Shown piece after piece: positions 32,730 to 41,328 of a DNA stretch of 44,048 nt; position 1 is the stretch's first letter; every line of letters begins with the position of its first letter. Source of the stretch: an uncultured Porphyromonadaceae bacterium (GTDB lineage: Bacteria > Bacteroidota > Bacteroidia > Bacteroidales > Muribaculaceae); contig CAMWNH010000008.1 in NCBI GenBank assembly GCA_947175605.1, positions 1 through 44,048 of the forward strand, in the 5' to 3' direction. The notes beneath the pieces are model-generated. The model did no database searches, had not been told where the DNA came from, and was given only the letters and a program-made list of their open reading frames with translations. The position numbers were made by a program, and so were the translations under genes.

Positions 32730-33920
32730 TTATCGGGGGAGCACATTTACCTTTAGAGCCTCGTAGGCCTTTGCGGCTTTATCACGGGCATCCTCGAGGG
32801 TGCTGTCTGTAGCGAGAATCACGCCCATGCGGCGATGCCCGTGGATTTCGGGCTTGCCGAATATGCGGATCTGCACTCCGGGATAGGCCAGGACCTGTTC
32901 CAGCGAATCCATCTCGATCTTATCCGTGTCGCCTTCAACCACTATAGCCATCGAAGCCGAAGGACCGTAGAAACGTATGGCCGGAACCGGCAGTCCGAGG
33001 AGCGCGCGGGCGTGCAGGGCAAACTCACTCTGGTCCTGAGAAATCATTGTCACCATGCCTGTGTCGTGCGGACGGGGCGAAACCTCGCTGAATATTACCT
33101 CGTCGCCCTTGATAAACAGCTCGACGCCGAAAATGCCGTAGCCGCCGAGAGCGTCAGTTATTGCCTTGGCGATTTCGCGGGCACTCTCGATTGCCTTTTC
33201 GCTCATGGGCTGCGGCTGCCACGAGGTGCGGTAGTCGCCGTTCACCTGAATATGCCCTACGGGCTCGCAGAACGTAGTTCCGGATATGCTGCGCACGGTC
33301 AGGAGCGTGATCTCGTAGTCGAAGTCAACGAATCCTTCCACGATTACACGGCCTGCGCCTGCACGACCGCCTTCCTGAGCCTCGACCCATGCGGCGTGGA
33401 TGTCCTCAGGCGTACGCACGGTGCTCTGTCCGTGACCGCTTGAACTCATGACAGGTTTCACAACACACGGCAGGCCGATTTCTTCGATAGCTTTGCGGTA
33501 TTCTTCCTCTGTTGCGGCAAAACGGTATGGCGATGTAGGTAGGCCAAGTTCCTCGGCAGCCAGACGACGTATGCCCTCGCGGTTCATTGTCAGGAGCGCG
33601 GCACGGGCCGTGGGCGTCACGTTATAGCCGTCCTTCTCAAGCTCTACAAGCATAGGCGTGGCGATGGCCTCGACCTCCGGAATGATGTGATCGGGCTTTT
33701 CAAGCTCCACAACCTCGCGGAGCTTCTGCCCGTCGAGCATATTGAAAACATAGCTGCGATGGGCAACCTGCATGGCCGGTGCGTTGGGATACTTGTCGCA
33801 TGCCACAACTTCCACGCCCAGGCGCTGGAGCTCGATTGCAACTTCTTTACCGAGTTCGCCGCTGCCAAGAAGGAGTGCTTTGCGGCCTACGGGAGTCATG
33901 ACTGATCCTATTTTTGCCAT
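32730..33920 (-). CDS. purT: Formate-dependent phosphoribosylglycinamide formyltransferase
   Basis: ATP-grasp enzyme making FGAR from GAR, formate and ATP, a folate-independent alternative to PurN. 396 aa (E. coli PurT is 392). Visible: [22 protein letters not shown] (15-36), [15 protein letters not shown] in the ATP-grasp domain, [19 protein letters not shown], and the metal-binding [29 protein letters not shown] block. The Met at 33920 matches the usual N terminus and sits 46 bp inside a consensus promoter; the 16 earlier codons are rejected. Formate use fits an anaerobe. Confidence 0.96.
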   Translation of the reverse strand: MAKIGSVMTPVGRKALLLGSGELGKEVAIELQRLGVEVVACDKYPNAPAMQVAHRSYVFNMLDGQKLREVVELEKPDHIIPEVEAIATPMLVELEKDGYNVTPTARAALLTMNREGIRRLAAEELGLPTSPYRFAATEEEYRKAIEEIGLPCVVKPVMSSSGHGQSTVRTPEDIHAAWVEAQEGGRAGAGRVIVEGFVDFDYEITLLTVRSISGTTFCEPVGHIQVNGDYRTSWQPQPMSEKAIESAREIAKAITDALGGYGIFGVELFIKGDEVIFSEVSPRPHDTGMVTMISQDQSEFALHARALLGLPVPAIRFYGPSASMAIVVEGDTDKIEMDSLEQVLAYPGVQIRIFGKPEIHGHRRMGVILATDSTLEDARDKAAKAYEALKVNVLPR

Positions 33921-33965
33921 AATGTCTGTAGGGGGATAAGTGATATTTGGGTTAATTTGCTGTTG

Positions 33966-33997
33966 CAAAGGTACACAAATTCCTCGTATTTTTCAAA
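33966..33997 (-). promoter_or_regulatory. Consensus promoter of purT unit
   Basis: TTTG (33997-33994), 20 bp, TACCTTTG (33973-33966) on the minus strand. It is the same -7 hexamer variant as at the etfB promoter. Start near 33959, leader about 39 nt. Confidence 0.82.
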
Positions 33998-34037
33998 TTA
34001 GGTTTTTTTAATCATTATTTTCCCTCTCGCGTTAAGC

Positions 34038-34053
34038 TGGCACGGGATTTGCA
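34038..34053 (+). promoter_or_regulatory. Sigma-54 type -24/-12 promoter of htpG
   Basis: TGGCACG, 4 bp, TTGCA matches the RpoN consensus TGGCACG-N4-TTGCW at every position, with GG (34039-34040) and GC (34051-34052) exactly 10 bp apart. A start near 34063 gives a leader of about 50 nt before htpG. No TAnnTTTG element was found on the plus strand in this gap. An enhancer site for the required activator was not identified. Confidence 0.75.
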
Positions 34054-34114
34054 TTGTTATTATCATCGGAATAAAAATATCTCTACGAATAAATCACATA
34101 CAACATAAGATACT

Positions 34115-36166
34115 ATGCAAAAAGGAACAATTGGAGTTACGACGGAAAACATTTTCCCCGTCATCAAAAAATTTCTTTACAGCGACCACGAAATCTTCCT
34201 TCGCGAGCTTGTCTCGAATGCCGTTGATGCAACGCAGAAGCTGCGCACTCTCTCGTCCTTCGGCGACTACAAGGGCGAGCTCGGCACGCTCGATGTTCGT
34301 GTAAGCATCGACAAGGAGGCCGGAACGCTCACCATCAGTGACCGCGGTGTGGGCATGACCGCCGACGACCTCAATAAGTACATCAACCAGATTGCATTCT
34401 CGGGTGCCGAGGAGTTCCTGGCTAAGTTCAAGGATAAGGCTAATACTATCATCGGCCATTTCGGACTTGGTTTCTATTCGGCCTTCATGGTAGCAAAGAA
34501 AGTAGTCATCGAAACACTTTCCTATCAGGAAGGCGCCGAGCCCGTGCGCTGGGAGTGCGACGGCTCGCCCGAGTTTACGATGGACAAGGGCTCGCGCACG
34601 GATCGAGGCACTGACATCATCCTCTATATCGACGACGATAACAAGGAATTCCTCGAACAGCTCCGTATCGATACCCTTCTGAAGAAGTACTGCCGTTTCC
34701 TCCCCGTGCCCGTAATTTCAGGTAAGGAACAGGAGTGGAAGGATGGCAAGTATGTCGACACGGATCGCGATCTTGTCGTGAATGCAACCGAGCCCCAGTG
34801 GATGAAGAAGCCCGCGGACCTCACCGATAAGGACTACCTTGATTTCTATCACGAGCTTTACCCCGGTCAGGACGATCCTCTGTTCTGGATTCACCTCAAT
34901 GTGGATTTCCCCTTCACCCTCACAGGCATTCTCTACTTCCCGAAAATCAAGAATAATTTCGACATCCGTAAGGATCGTATCTCGCTCTACTGCAACCAGG
35001 TCTTCGTCACGGATTCCGTTGAAGGCGTAGTGCCCGAATTCATGATGCTCATGCAGGGTGTCATTGATTCGCCCGACATTCCTCTAAACGTCTCGCGTTC
35101 CTACCTCCAGAGCGATACGGCCGTCAAGAAGATTTCCGGCTATATCACCAAGAAAGTCGCCTCGCGCCTTGAGGACCTTTTCAAGGCCAATCGCGCCGAC
35201 TTCGAAAAGAAATGGGACGACATCCGCCTCTTCATCGTATATGGCATGCTCACCGACGAGAAGTTCTGCGATGCTGCAATGAAGTTTATGCTCCTCAAGG
35301 ACACCGAAGGCAAATACTTCACTCTCGATGAGTATAAGACCCTTGTGGAAGCCAACCAGACGGCCAAGGACGGCAATATCGTCTACCTCTACGCCACGGA
35401 TCCTACAGCCCAGTACAGCTATATCAAGGCCGCCAACGACAAGGGCTACAACGTACTGCTCCTCGACGGTCAGCTCGACGGCCACTTCGTGCAGCTACTC
35501 GAACGCAAACTCGAAAAGACCCAGCTTGTGCGTGTGGACAGTGATGTCATCGAGAACCTCATCCGCAAGGACGACAAGAAGGAAGCCGATCTCACGCCCC
35601 TGCGTCGTAGCATCATGACAACACTCTTCTCCTCGCAGATCCCCGAAGTTGAAAACACCAACTTCCTCGTATCCTTCGAAGCCATGTCGCCTGCGTCCGC
35701 TCCTATCGTCATCACGCAGAACGAGTACATGCGCCGAATGAAGGACATGGCCACGATGCAGCCCGGCATGAGTTTCTACGGCGAGATGCCCGACAGCTAC
35801 ATGCTCGTCGTAAACACCGAGCATCCCCTCGTGAAGGGCGTGAGCGAAGCCGCCGGCGCTGCTCTTGATTCCAAGGTCGAACCGCTTATGCAGACCGTCG
35901 ATAAGGACAACGCCTCCATCGAATCCATCCGCAAGAGCGCCAAGGACGGCAAGACCTCCGCGGAGGAGGACAAGCAGATCAGCGATCTCGAAAAGGCCGT
36001 GAGCGAAGCTCGCTCCGAACAGGAAAAGCTTGTTAAGGACTATGCCGCACAGCAGGATATGGTCAAGCAGCTCATCGATCTCGCACTCCTCGGCAACGGC
36101 CTTCTCAAAGGCGAAACCCTCAACCGTTTCATCACCCGTTCCATCGACATCCTCGAAAAGAAGTAA
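34115..36166 (+). CDS. htpG: Chaperone HtpG (Hsp90)
   Basis: Cytoplasmic ATP-dependent Hsp90 chaperone, 683 aa. The GHKL ATPase domain is clear: NAVDATQKLR (36-45), SDRGVGMTADDL (72-83), GHFGLGFYSAFMVA (113-126) and a TRDGTDIILY-like segment. The middle domain has LNVSRSYLQSD and RKDRISLYCNQVFV; the C-terminal dimerisation domain follows. A K/E-rich stretch near 610-645 (DGKTSAEEDKQISDLEKAVSEARSE region) looks like a coiled coil. It is transcribed alone, with a sigma-54-like promoter in front and a strong terminator behind. Confidence 0.97.
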   Translation: MQKGTIGVTTENIFPVIKKFLYSDHEIFLRELVSNAVDATQKLRTLSSFGDYKGELGTLDVRVSIDKEAGTLTISDRGVGMTADDLNKYINQIAFSGAEEFLAKFKDKANTIIGHFGLGFYSAFMVAKKVVIETLSYQEGAEPVRWECDGSPEFTMDKGSRTDRGTDIILYIDDDNKEFLEQLRIDTLLKKYCRFLPVPVISGKEQEWKDGKYVDTDRDLVVNATEPQWMKKPADLTDKDYLDFYHELYPGQDDPLFWIHLNVDFPFTLTGILYFPKIKNNFDIRKDRISLYCNQVFVTDSVEGVVPEFMMLMQGVIDSPDIPLNVSRSYLQSDTAVKKISGYITKKVASRLEDLFKANRADFEKKWDDIRLFIVYGMLTDEKFCDAAMKFMLLKDTEGKYFTLDEYKTLVEANQTAKDGNIVYLYATDPTAQYSYIKAANDKGYNVLLLDGQLDGHFVQLLERKLEKTQLVRVDSDVIENLIRKDDKKEADLTPLRRSIMTTLFSSQIPEVENTNFLVSFEAMSPASAPIVITQNEYMRRMKDMATMQPGMSFYGEMPDSYMLVVNTEHPLVKGVSEAAGAALDSKVEPLMQTVDKDNASIESIRKSAKDGKTSAEEDKQISDLEKAVSEARSEQEKLVKDYAAQQDMVKQLIDLALLGNGLLKGETLNRFITRSIDILEKK

Positions 36167-36180
36167 ATCGTATAAAATCG

Positions 36181-36226
36181 AAAAAGAATCGTGGCAGATC
36201 TCCTTATCTGTCACGATTCTTTTTTC
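36181..36226. terminator. Bidirectional terminator between htpG and the HExxH gene
   Basis: A 16-bp stem with one G-T pair (36184-36199 with 36206-36221) is flanked by T-runs on both strands: CTTTTTTC on plus, CTTTTTCGATTTTA on minus. It serves convergent htpG and the plsC-galE series. Confidence 0.9.
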
Positions 36227-36227
36227 A

Positions 36228-36551
36228 TTACCTTCCTCGGATATACTTCACCCAGGCGTAGTGCTTGCGGTTTTTGAGATATGTCAGGTCTCGGCCATTT
36301 TTGTATGCTTCCCTTTCGAAAGAGATGTTATAGTATGCTTCTTTCCAGCCGGGATATTGCAGCCGCCGAACGCACAGTTCCAACAGATAGATTACATAGA
36401 ACGGTATGAACAGCAGTTCCCGCTCCTGAGCTGTGTGGATACGCTCATGGTTGATTACATATTTATCAATCCACGACGTATCCCTCGTCCAGAAAGTCCC
36501 GAACAGATTCACACAGTATCCTTTTGGAATCAGCCTGCACTTTATTACCAT
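36228..36551 (-). CDS. Small HExxH putative metallopeptidase-like protein
   Basis: 107 aa. NHERIHTAQE at 34-43 contains HExxH (H35, E36, H39). One hydrophobic helix follows (LLFIPFYVIYLLEL, 46-59), then ISFEREAY at 76-83 whose glutamate (E79) could be the third zinc ligand, as in gluzincins. Reduced to a minimal core, it lacks the other parts of known M48 or M56 peptidases. I recall similar stand-alone proteins in many Bacteroidales. Proteolytic activity is unproven. It is the last gene of the plsC-galE-phosphatase series, 26 bp after the phosphatase. Confidence 0.8.
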   Translation of the reverse strand: MVIKCRLIPKGYCVNLFGTFWTRDTSWIDKYVINHERIHTAQERELLFIPFYVIYLLELCVRRLQYPGWKEAYYNISFEREAYKNGRDLTYLKNRKHYAWVKYIRGR

Positions 36552-36577
36552 CGGTCATGCATGCTGCAAGGTGCGTT

Positions 36578-37855
36578 TCATAAAAGGCTTTCCATATATT
36601 TTTTCAGCACAGGCCATGCGTAAAGGCCCGGCCCTGTGGACTCGATGGGAAGTGTGGCAGGCTTCTCGTTCAGAAGCACACGCACCACCACATCCTCCGG
36701 CGTCCTGTTGTTGCGGAAGAAGATCATCTGGACATTCGAAGCCATGGGCGAAATCCTGAAGTTAGCATATCCGCCCTTTGCCAGATCGCCCGGTTCGATA
36801 GCATCCGAATAAGCTCCCTCTATTTTTAGAAGAGCCGTAAGAGGGATGATGTTTCCGTCATGACCGAAGCGCAGCGAGGCCCCGTGCTTATTACCTTCGA
36901 CATATGAATTGGCCTTGTCCAGGAAGTCGCGTACGAGATTGCGCGCATTCGCCGTATGCTCGCCGTTGGCAAGTGGATACGACGAATTTGTAGCATAGAA
37001 ATTGAAATTGGCCGTTTCCCACATTTTGTACAGCTCATCGGTTGTGAACAGATCCGTGAAGCTTACCTTTGTCTCCATGTTCTGCATGTCCATCACCAGC
37101 CAGTAAAGCTGCCACATGAGTTCATCCTGATCCACCCAGCGCTCCACGTACGCAGGATCGCTGAAGAGCGTCGACATCAGGCGGCCGGGCTGCGTATTCT
37201 GCGCCTTGAAGCGTTTGTAGTCCTGATACCAGGGCCCTTTGCGGCTGCTGTACGGCCCCGATTCCGGGCTGTGGTAGTTGAGGTAGTTCATATGCCGCTC
37301 CGACGACTCGCGTGCTATATCCAACTGTGGATTCGTCTCCTTCAGTCCCTCCATAAAAGCGAACATCGAGTGCGCGCATCGCATCACCACGGTCGAAGCT
37401 GCCGTCACCTCCGCATCTTCCCCCTTGAAGATCTCGGGGAACGCCGCCGCCGCACGGCGTGCTATCGAGCGGTGCTGACGTGTGCCCAGAGGAGTCAGCT
37501 CGCCGCCGCGGCCCTCCGCTTCAATCCATACCGTATCCAGACGCTGAAGAACATCGAGTCCCAGCGGTGTCAGTGCATTCTTATCCCGTGCGTCACGCAG
37601 CCGCTCCATTATGTCGCTGTAGTCGCGGTCGCTTATCAGGTAGCGCGAGCCGTGGCGCCCGTAGTGACTGAGATAGAACGGAGTATAACCCTTTGGGCGT
37701 TCAGCCGCCACGGCAGCTATCTCATCAGCAGGATATGCAAAGTAGATACCTCCCGCCTTAAGCGGATTTGCTTCCACCTCCTCGCGCGGAGTGAGGGCAG
37801 TAAGCGGGAGCACCCAGCAGAGGAGTGCTCCCGCAAATATGTGTTGTACTTTCAT
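36578..37855 (-). CDS. Secreted histidine acid phosphatase (phytase/MINPP-like)
   Basis: 425 aa with a signal peptide (about 1-22). Clade-2 histidine phosphatase: the phospho-accepting motif is RHGSR (67-71, SHYGRHGSRYL) and the proton-donor region is H332-D333 in RFGHDGNIIPL. The family removes phosphate from phytate, inositol phosphates or sugar phosphates. In Bacteroides, related MINPP enzymes degrade phytate; here HD rather than HAE leans toward a general acid phosphatase or phytase. Location is periplasm or exported. It follows galE by 20 bp. Confidence 0.9.
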   Translation of the reverse strand: MKVQHIFAGALLCWVLPLTALTPREEVEANPLKAGGIYFAYPADEIAAVAAERPKGYTPFYLSHYGRHGSRYLISDRDYSDIMERLRDARDKNALTPLGLDVLQRLDTVWIEAEGRGGELTPLGTRQHRSIARRAAAAFPEIFKGEDAEVTAASTVVMRCAHSMFAFMEGLKETNPQLDIARESSERHMNYLNYHSPESGPYSSRKGPWYQDYKRFKAQNTQPGRLMSTLFSDPAYVERWVDQDELMWQLYWLVMDMQNMETKVSFTDLFTTDELYKMWETANFNFYATNSSYPLANGEHTANARNLVRDFLDKANSYVEGNKHGASLRFGHDGNIIPLTALLKIEGAYSDAIEPGDLAKGGYANFRISPMASNVQMIFFRNNRTPEDVVVRVLLNEKPATLPIESTGPGLYAWPVLKKYMESLL

Positions 37856-37875
37856 TTAGTTTCTCGTCTCTTGGA

Positions 37876-38913
37876 TTACATAATGCCCTTTTCGCGCAAT
37901 GCCAGCTGCCATTTCCATGCCGAGCTCATTGTATCGGCCAGGCTCGTGTCGGCCTTCCAGCCGAGCACTTCGTTGGCTTTGCGCGGATCAGCCCACACCT
38001 GTATGATATCGCCTTCGCGACGTGGCGCGAAGCGGTGAGGCACCTTCACTCCCGTCGCTTCTTCGAATGTATTGATAAGCTCAAGCACACTCACGCCATT
38101 GCCTGTCCCGAGGTTGAAAATCTCCACGGGTTCGAGACACTTGTTTTCAACAAGGCGTTCCACAGCGATGACATGTGCCTTCGCAAGATCCACGACATTG
38201 ATGAAGTCACGGATGCATGTGCCGTCGGGAGTGGGGTAGTCGTTGCCGAACACACTCAGTTCCTTGCGGATACCGATTGCCGTCTGAGTGAGGTAGGGGA
38301 TGAGATTCTGAGGAACGCCGTTGGGCAGTTCGCCGATAAGGGCCGACGGGTGTGCGCCCACCGGATTGAAATAACGCAGGATGATACTCTTGAACGGAGC
38401 TCCCGAGTGGATCACATCCTCAATGATTTCCTCTGAAATCTGTTTGGTATTGCCGTAGGGCGAAGTCGCGGGTTTGATGGGCGATTGTTCCGTGACAGGA
38501 TTGACGTCAGGCTCGCCGTAGACCGTGCATGATGATGAGAACACGATACCGTCCACTCCGAAGCGCCCCATGCACTCAAGCAGGTTCATCAGCGTATTCA
38601 GGTTGTTGCGATAGTAGAGTATGGGCTTCTGCACACTCTCGCCCACAGCCTTGCTTGCAGCGAAGTTTATTATGCCCTTGATATCGGTGTATTTTTCGAA
38701 GAGACCTTCCAGCGTTGCCATATCGGTGCAGTCGCCCTCCACAAAATCAGGGCGCACACCCGTGATGGCCTCGATGCCGTCGAGCACGGCCACGTTCGAG
38801 TTGCTGAGATTATCTATGATTACGACATGATAGCCGGCATTTATGAGTTCTACCGTTGTGTGCGAGCCTATGTAGCCCGTTCCGCCGGTCACGAGTATTC
38901 CTGGTTTTTTCAT
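37876..38913 (-). CDS. galE: UDP-glucose 4-epimerase
   Basis: Interconverts UDP-glucose and UDP-galactose; short-chain dehydrogenase fold with bound NAD. 345 aa. GGTGYIGSH at 10-18 binds NAD. The catalytic set is S/T in SSSCTVYG (126-133), Y153 and K157 (SPYGNTK). DNLSNS and FAASKAVGES also fit GalE. It lies 38 bp after plsC and 20 bp before the phosphatase, so it is probably co-transcribed with both. Confidence 0.96.
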   Translation of the reverse strand: MKKPGILVTGGTGYIGSHTTVELINAGYHVVIIDNLSNSNVAVLDGIEAITGVRPDFVEGDCTDMATLEGLFEKYTDIKGIINFAASKAVGESVQKPILYYRNNLNTLMNLLECMGRFGVDGIVFSSSCTVYGEPDVNPVTEQSPIKPATSPYGNTKQISEEIIEDVIHSGAPFKSIILRYFNPVGAHPSALIGELPNGVPQNLIPYLTQTAIGIRKELSVFGNDYPTPDGTCIRDFINVVDLAKAHVIAVERLVENKCLEPVEIFNLGTGNGVSVLELINTFEEATGVKVPHRFAPRREGDIIQVWADPRKANEVLGWKADTSLADTMSSAWKWQLALREKGIM

Positions 38914-38951
38914 CGCAGGGTTTATATTGGTTGTATAGTTCGTTTATAATT

Positions 38952-39704
38952 TTAATTCTGATATCCTCCCGTCTGGGCGGACGCCTCCCCCGGAAGTGCG
39001 GATGCGATGGCTGAGTATGTTTCAGCCATGAGATCGTTGAGGTCATGGCCCTCTGTGCCGGGCTCGATAGGTTTGTGTATGGTCAGCTTGATGTGGCCGG
39101 GCTTTGGCAGTTGGCTCCCGCGAGGCATTACGTCATAAGCCCCGTCAATAGTGATAGGAACCACCGGCAGCGAAAATTCCATCGCCAGCATATATGCCCC
39201 CCTGTGGAAGCGGTGCATGCGTCCGTCGCGAGTGCGCGAGCCCTCGGGAAAGACTACTACCGACATTCCGTCGCGCAGGCGCTTCTCCGCCTCCGCCATT
39301 GTGTGTCGCGTAGCCGCAGGCGTGCTGCTGTCCACATATATATGTCCCGACACCTTGCAGCTGTAGCCCACAAGCGGAATCCGTTCCAGTCCCTTCTTCA
39401 TCATCCAGCGGAAATCATGGTTGAGATAGCCGTAAATCGAGAAGATGTCGAATGCGCCCTGATGATTGGCCACGAACACATACGAGGTCTTGGGCGAGAT
39501 GTTTTCCCGACCCTCGACCGTCACGCGCACAAGACATAGCACGCAGAACGCGCGGGCCCACAGATGTGCGGGCCAATAGCCCCAGAAGCGGCCACCGCCC
39601 AGTAGCGAACCTATCGAAGTCAGTACGGCCGCGAGAATCGTCAGCACCAGAAGAATAGGCGCTGCTATCAGGAATTGGTAAAGTCGAAGAACTATTGATT
39701 TCAT
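38952..39704 (-). CDS. plsC: 1-acyl-sn-glycerol-3-phosphate acyltransferase
   Basis: Membrane-bound enzyme making phosphatidic acid from lysophosphatidic acid. 250 aa. A hydrophobic N-terminal helix pair (about 8-35) is followed by the HxxxxD motif H81-D86 (NHQGAFD) and the substrate motif PEGSRTRDG (153-161). First gene of the plsC-galE-phosphatase-HExxH series. Upstream is a 237-bp gap; a TATTTTTG element ends only 6 bp before the ATG, too close unless the mRNA is leaderless. Confidence 0.93.
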   Translation of the reverse strand: MKSIVLRLYQFLIAAPILLVLTILAAVLTSIGSLLGGGRFWGYWPAHLWARAFCVLCLVRVTVEGRENISPKTSYVFVANHQGAFDIFSIYGYLNHDFRWMMKKGLERIPLVGYSCKVSGHIYVDSSTPAATRHTMAEAEKRLRDGMSVVVFPEGSRTRDGRMHRFHRGAYMLAMEFSLPVVPITIDGAYDVMPRGSQLPKPGHIKLTIHKPIEPGTEGHDLNDLMAETYSAIASALPGEASAQTGGYQN

Positions 39705-39814
39705 CGCTACAAAAATAACTAATTTTTTTCAGATTTCAGCGGCTCGAAATTTTTTTTGAAAAAAATAATCATCCTTCATGAACTATTTTTCCTCCCCCTG
39801 TGTTTAATATGTAC

Positions 39815-39838
39815 AACAAGCGAAAAAGACAGCTTGTT
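39815..39838. other. Small AT-rich hairpin upstream of plsC
   Basis: AACAAGC (39815-39821) pairs with GCTTGTT (39832-39838) around a 10-nt purine-rich loop. It lies in the 237-bp gap between nadC and plsC. No T-run follows, so it is not an obvious terminator; it could be a protein site or chance. Confidence 0.3.
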
Positions 39839-39871
39839 AAAGCAAGAAATGTGATAATGATTGGTTTATTT

Positions 39872-39909
39872 GCAGCGATGCGGCTACCGGGAGGCAGCCG
39901 CATCGTTGC
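39872..39909 (-). terminator. Hairpin after nadC
   Basis: A 14-bp stem with one mismatch (39872-39885 with 39896-39909) begins 32 bp after the nadC stop. On the minus strand it is followed by AAATAAACC rather than T's, so intrinsic termination would be weak. Confidence 0.5.
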
Positions 39910-39941
39910 GTTTGTTGAGTCCTTTCCTGCGAAGAGCGCTG

Positions 39942-40796
39942 TCAGCAGGCCTTGAAGCTAAGATCAAGTCCCTTCACGGAGTGCGTGAGCGCACCCACGG
40001 AAATAAAATCCACGCCCGCTTCGCCGTACGCACGCAGGGTGTCAAGCGTGATGCCTCCCGACGACTCGATTTCAACACCCGGAGCCTTGCGGCGGATCAG
40101 TTCGACAGCCTCACGCGTGCGCTCGGGCGTAAAATTGTCGAGCATGATACGGTCCACGCCCTCGGCTATGGCCTGTTCGATTTCCTCGGTATTGCGCACC
40201 TCTACTTCGATTTTCAGATCCTTGCCCTTTGCCTGGCAGTATTCCTTCGCCGCGCGCACGGCCTGTGGAATTCCACCCGCAAAATCCACATGGTTGTCCT
40301 TGATGAGAATCATATCGAAAAGGCCGATGCGATGGTTGTGGCCGCCCCCGATGTGCACAGCCTGCTTCTCGAGTATCCGCATTCCCGGAGTAGTCTTGCG
40401 CGTATCAAGCACCTTCGTTGGCAGTCCTGCAAGCTTGTCCTGATAGAGGCGAGTAGTAGTGGCTATGCCGCTCATGCGCTGCATGATATTCAGCATCAGA
40501 CGTTCCGTCTGCAGCAGCGAGCGCACCGGACCCTCTACTACGAAGGCTATGTCGCCGGGCTTCACTTCTGCGCCATCCTCCAGATATACCGTCATCTTCA
40601 GATTCGGATCGAAGCGCTCGAAAACGCGTCGTGCAGCTTCGACACCTGCCAGAATGCCGGCCTCTTTCACCAGCAGATGCTGGCGCCCGGTTGCGTCCGC
40701 AGGTATTGTGCTTAGGGTGGTGTGGTCGCCATCGCCTATATCCTCGGCAAACGAGAGCTCTATCAGCTCATCAATAAGTTCTTCCGGTGTTTTCAT
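39942..40796 (-). CDS. nadC: Nicotinate-nucleotide pyrophosphorylase (carboxylating)
   Basis: Quinolinate plus PRPP to nicotinate mononucleotide in de novo NAD synthesis. 284 aa, normal for NadC. Visible: EDIGDGDHTT near the N terminus, ERLMLNIMQRMSGIATTT, DTRKTTPGMRILEKQAVHIGGGHNHR (substrate-binding), LIKDNH, EVEVRNTEE, MLDNF and ESSGGI with GVDFISVG at the end. The start at 40796 was chosen because a longer reading frame would run through the shared promoter and into rlmH. Confidence 0.97.
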   Translation of the reverse strand: MKTPEELIDELIELSFAEDIGDGDHTTLSTIPADATGRQHLLVKEAGILAGVEAARRVFERFDPNLKMTVYLEDGAEVKPGDIAFVVEGPVRSLLQTERLMLNIMQRMSGIATTTRLYQDKLAGLPTKVLDTRKTTPGMRILEKQAVHIGGGHNHRIGLFDMILIKDNHVDFAGGIPQAVRAAKEYCQAKGKDLKIEVEVRNTEEIEQAIAEGVDRIMLDNFTPERTREAVELIRRKAPGVEIESSGGITLDTLRAYGEAGVDFISVGALTHSVKGLDLSFKAC

Positions 40797-40817
40797 CGTG
40801 GATTTGAGTTTTTTGAG

Positions 40818-40825
40818 TAATTTTG
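40818..40825 (+). promoter_or_regulatory. rlmH -7 element
   Basis: TAATTTTG matches TAnnTTTG, 29 bp before the rlmH ATG. No good TTTG at 19-20 bp upstream. It is 3 bp from the divergent nadC -7 element. Confidence 0.5.
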
Positions 40826-40828
40826 CCG

Positions 40829-40836
40829 CAAAAATA
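40829..40836 (-). promoter_or_regulatory. nadC -7 element
   Basis: TATTTTTG on the minus strand matches TAnnTTTG, 32 bp before the nadC start. It is back-to-back with the rlmH element, so the two polymerases would compete. Confidence 0.5.
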
Positions 40837-40854
40837 AGAAAAAAATCCGAATAT

Positions 40855-41328
40855 ATGAAGATTCTTCTCCTTTGCGTGGGACGCACGCGTCGCAAAGATA
40901 TTGCCGAGGCTATTGACACATACGCGTCGCGCATCCCGCACTATATTCCCTTTGCCATAGAGTGCATTCCCGACGTGAAGACCACCAGGGCAATGACCCC
41001 TGATGCACAGAAAATACTCGAAGGAGAAAAGATTCTCGCACAGCTGCAGACAGGCGATTTCCTCATGCTTCTCGACGAGCGTGGACGCGAGTACACATCC
41101 CGCGAATTTTCCTCCTTCCTCGAAAAAAAGAATATCGAACTGCCCGGACGTCTCGTCCTTGCCATAGGAGGCCCCTACGGCTTTTCGCCCGATGTCTATG
41201 CCCGTTCGTCAGCCATGCTTTCCCTGTCAAAGATGACCTTCCCTCACGAGCTCGTCCGCCTCTTTATCGTTGAGCAGATATACAGGGCCATGACTATCCT
41301 CCGCGGCGAGCCCTACCATCACGACTAA
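40855..41328 (+). CDS. rlmH: 23S rRNA pseudouridine-1915 N3-methyltransferase
   Basis: SPOUT methyltransferase acting on assembled 70S ribosomes. 157 aa, the usual size. Motifs: KILLLCVGRTR at the start, LLDERGREYTSREFS, LVLAIGGPYGFSPDVYARS (SAM-binding knot) and the invariant C-terminal LSLSKMTFPHELVRLFIVEQIYRA followed by GEPYHHD. Its stop codon overlaps that of the convergent PHP-domain gene. Confidence 0.97.
   Translation: MKILLLCVGRTRRKDIAEAIDTYASRIPHYIPFAIECIPDVKTTRAMTPDAQKILEGEKILAQLQTGDFLMLLDERGREYTSREFSSFLEKKNIELPGRLVLAIGGPYGFSPDVYARSSAMLSLSKMTFPHELVRLFIVEQIYRAMTILRGEPYHHD

Noticed and set aside
39705-39941. Small RNA or riboswitch between nadC and plsC
   Set aside because: Only one weak and one mismatched hairpin are seen, with no complete promoter to drive an RNA; not enough support.
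40459-40854. Upstream in-frame extension of rlmH
   Set aside because: It is antisense to nadC and crosses both promoter elements; the ATG at 40855 gives the normal RlmH N terminus and length.
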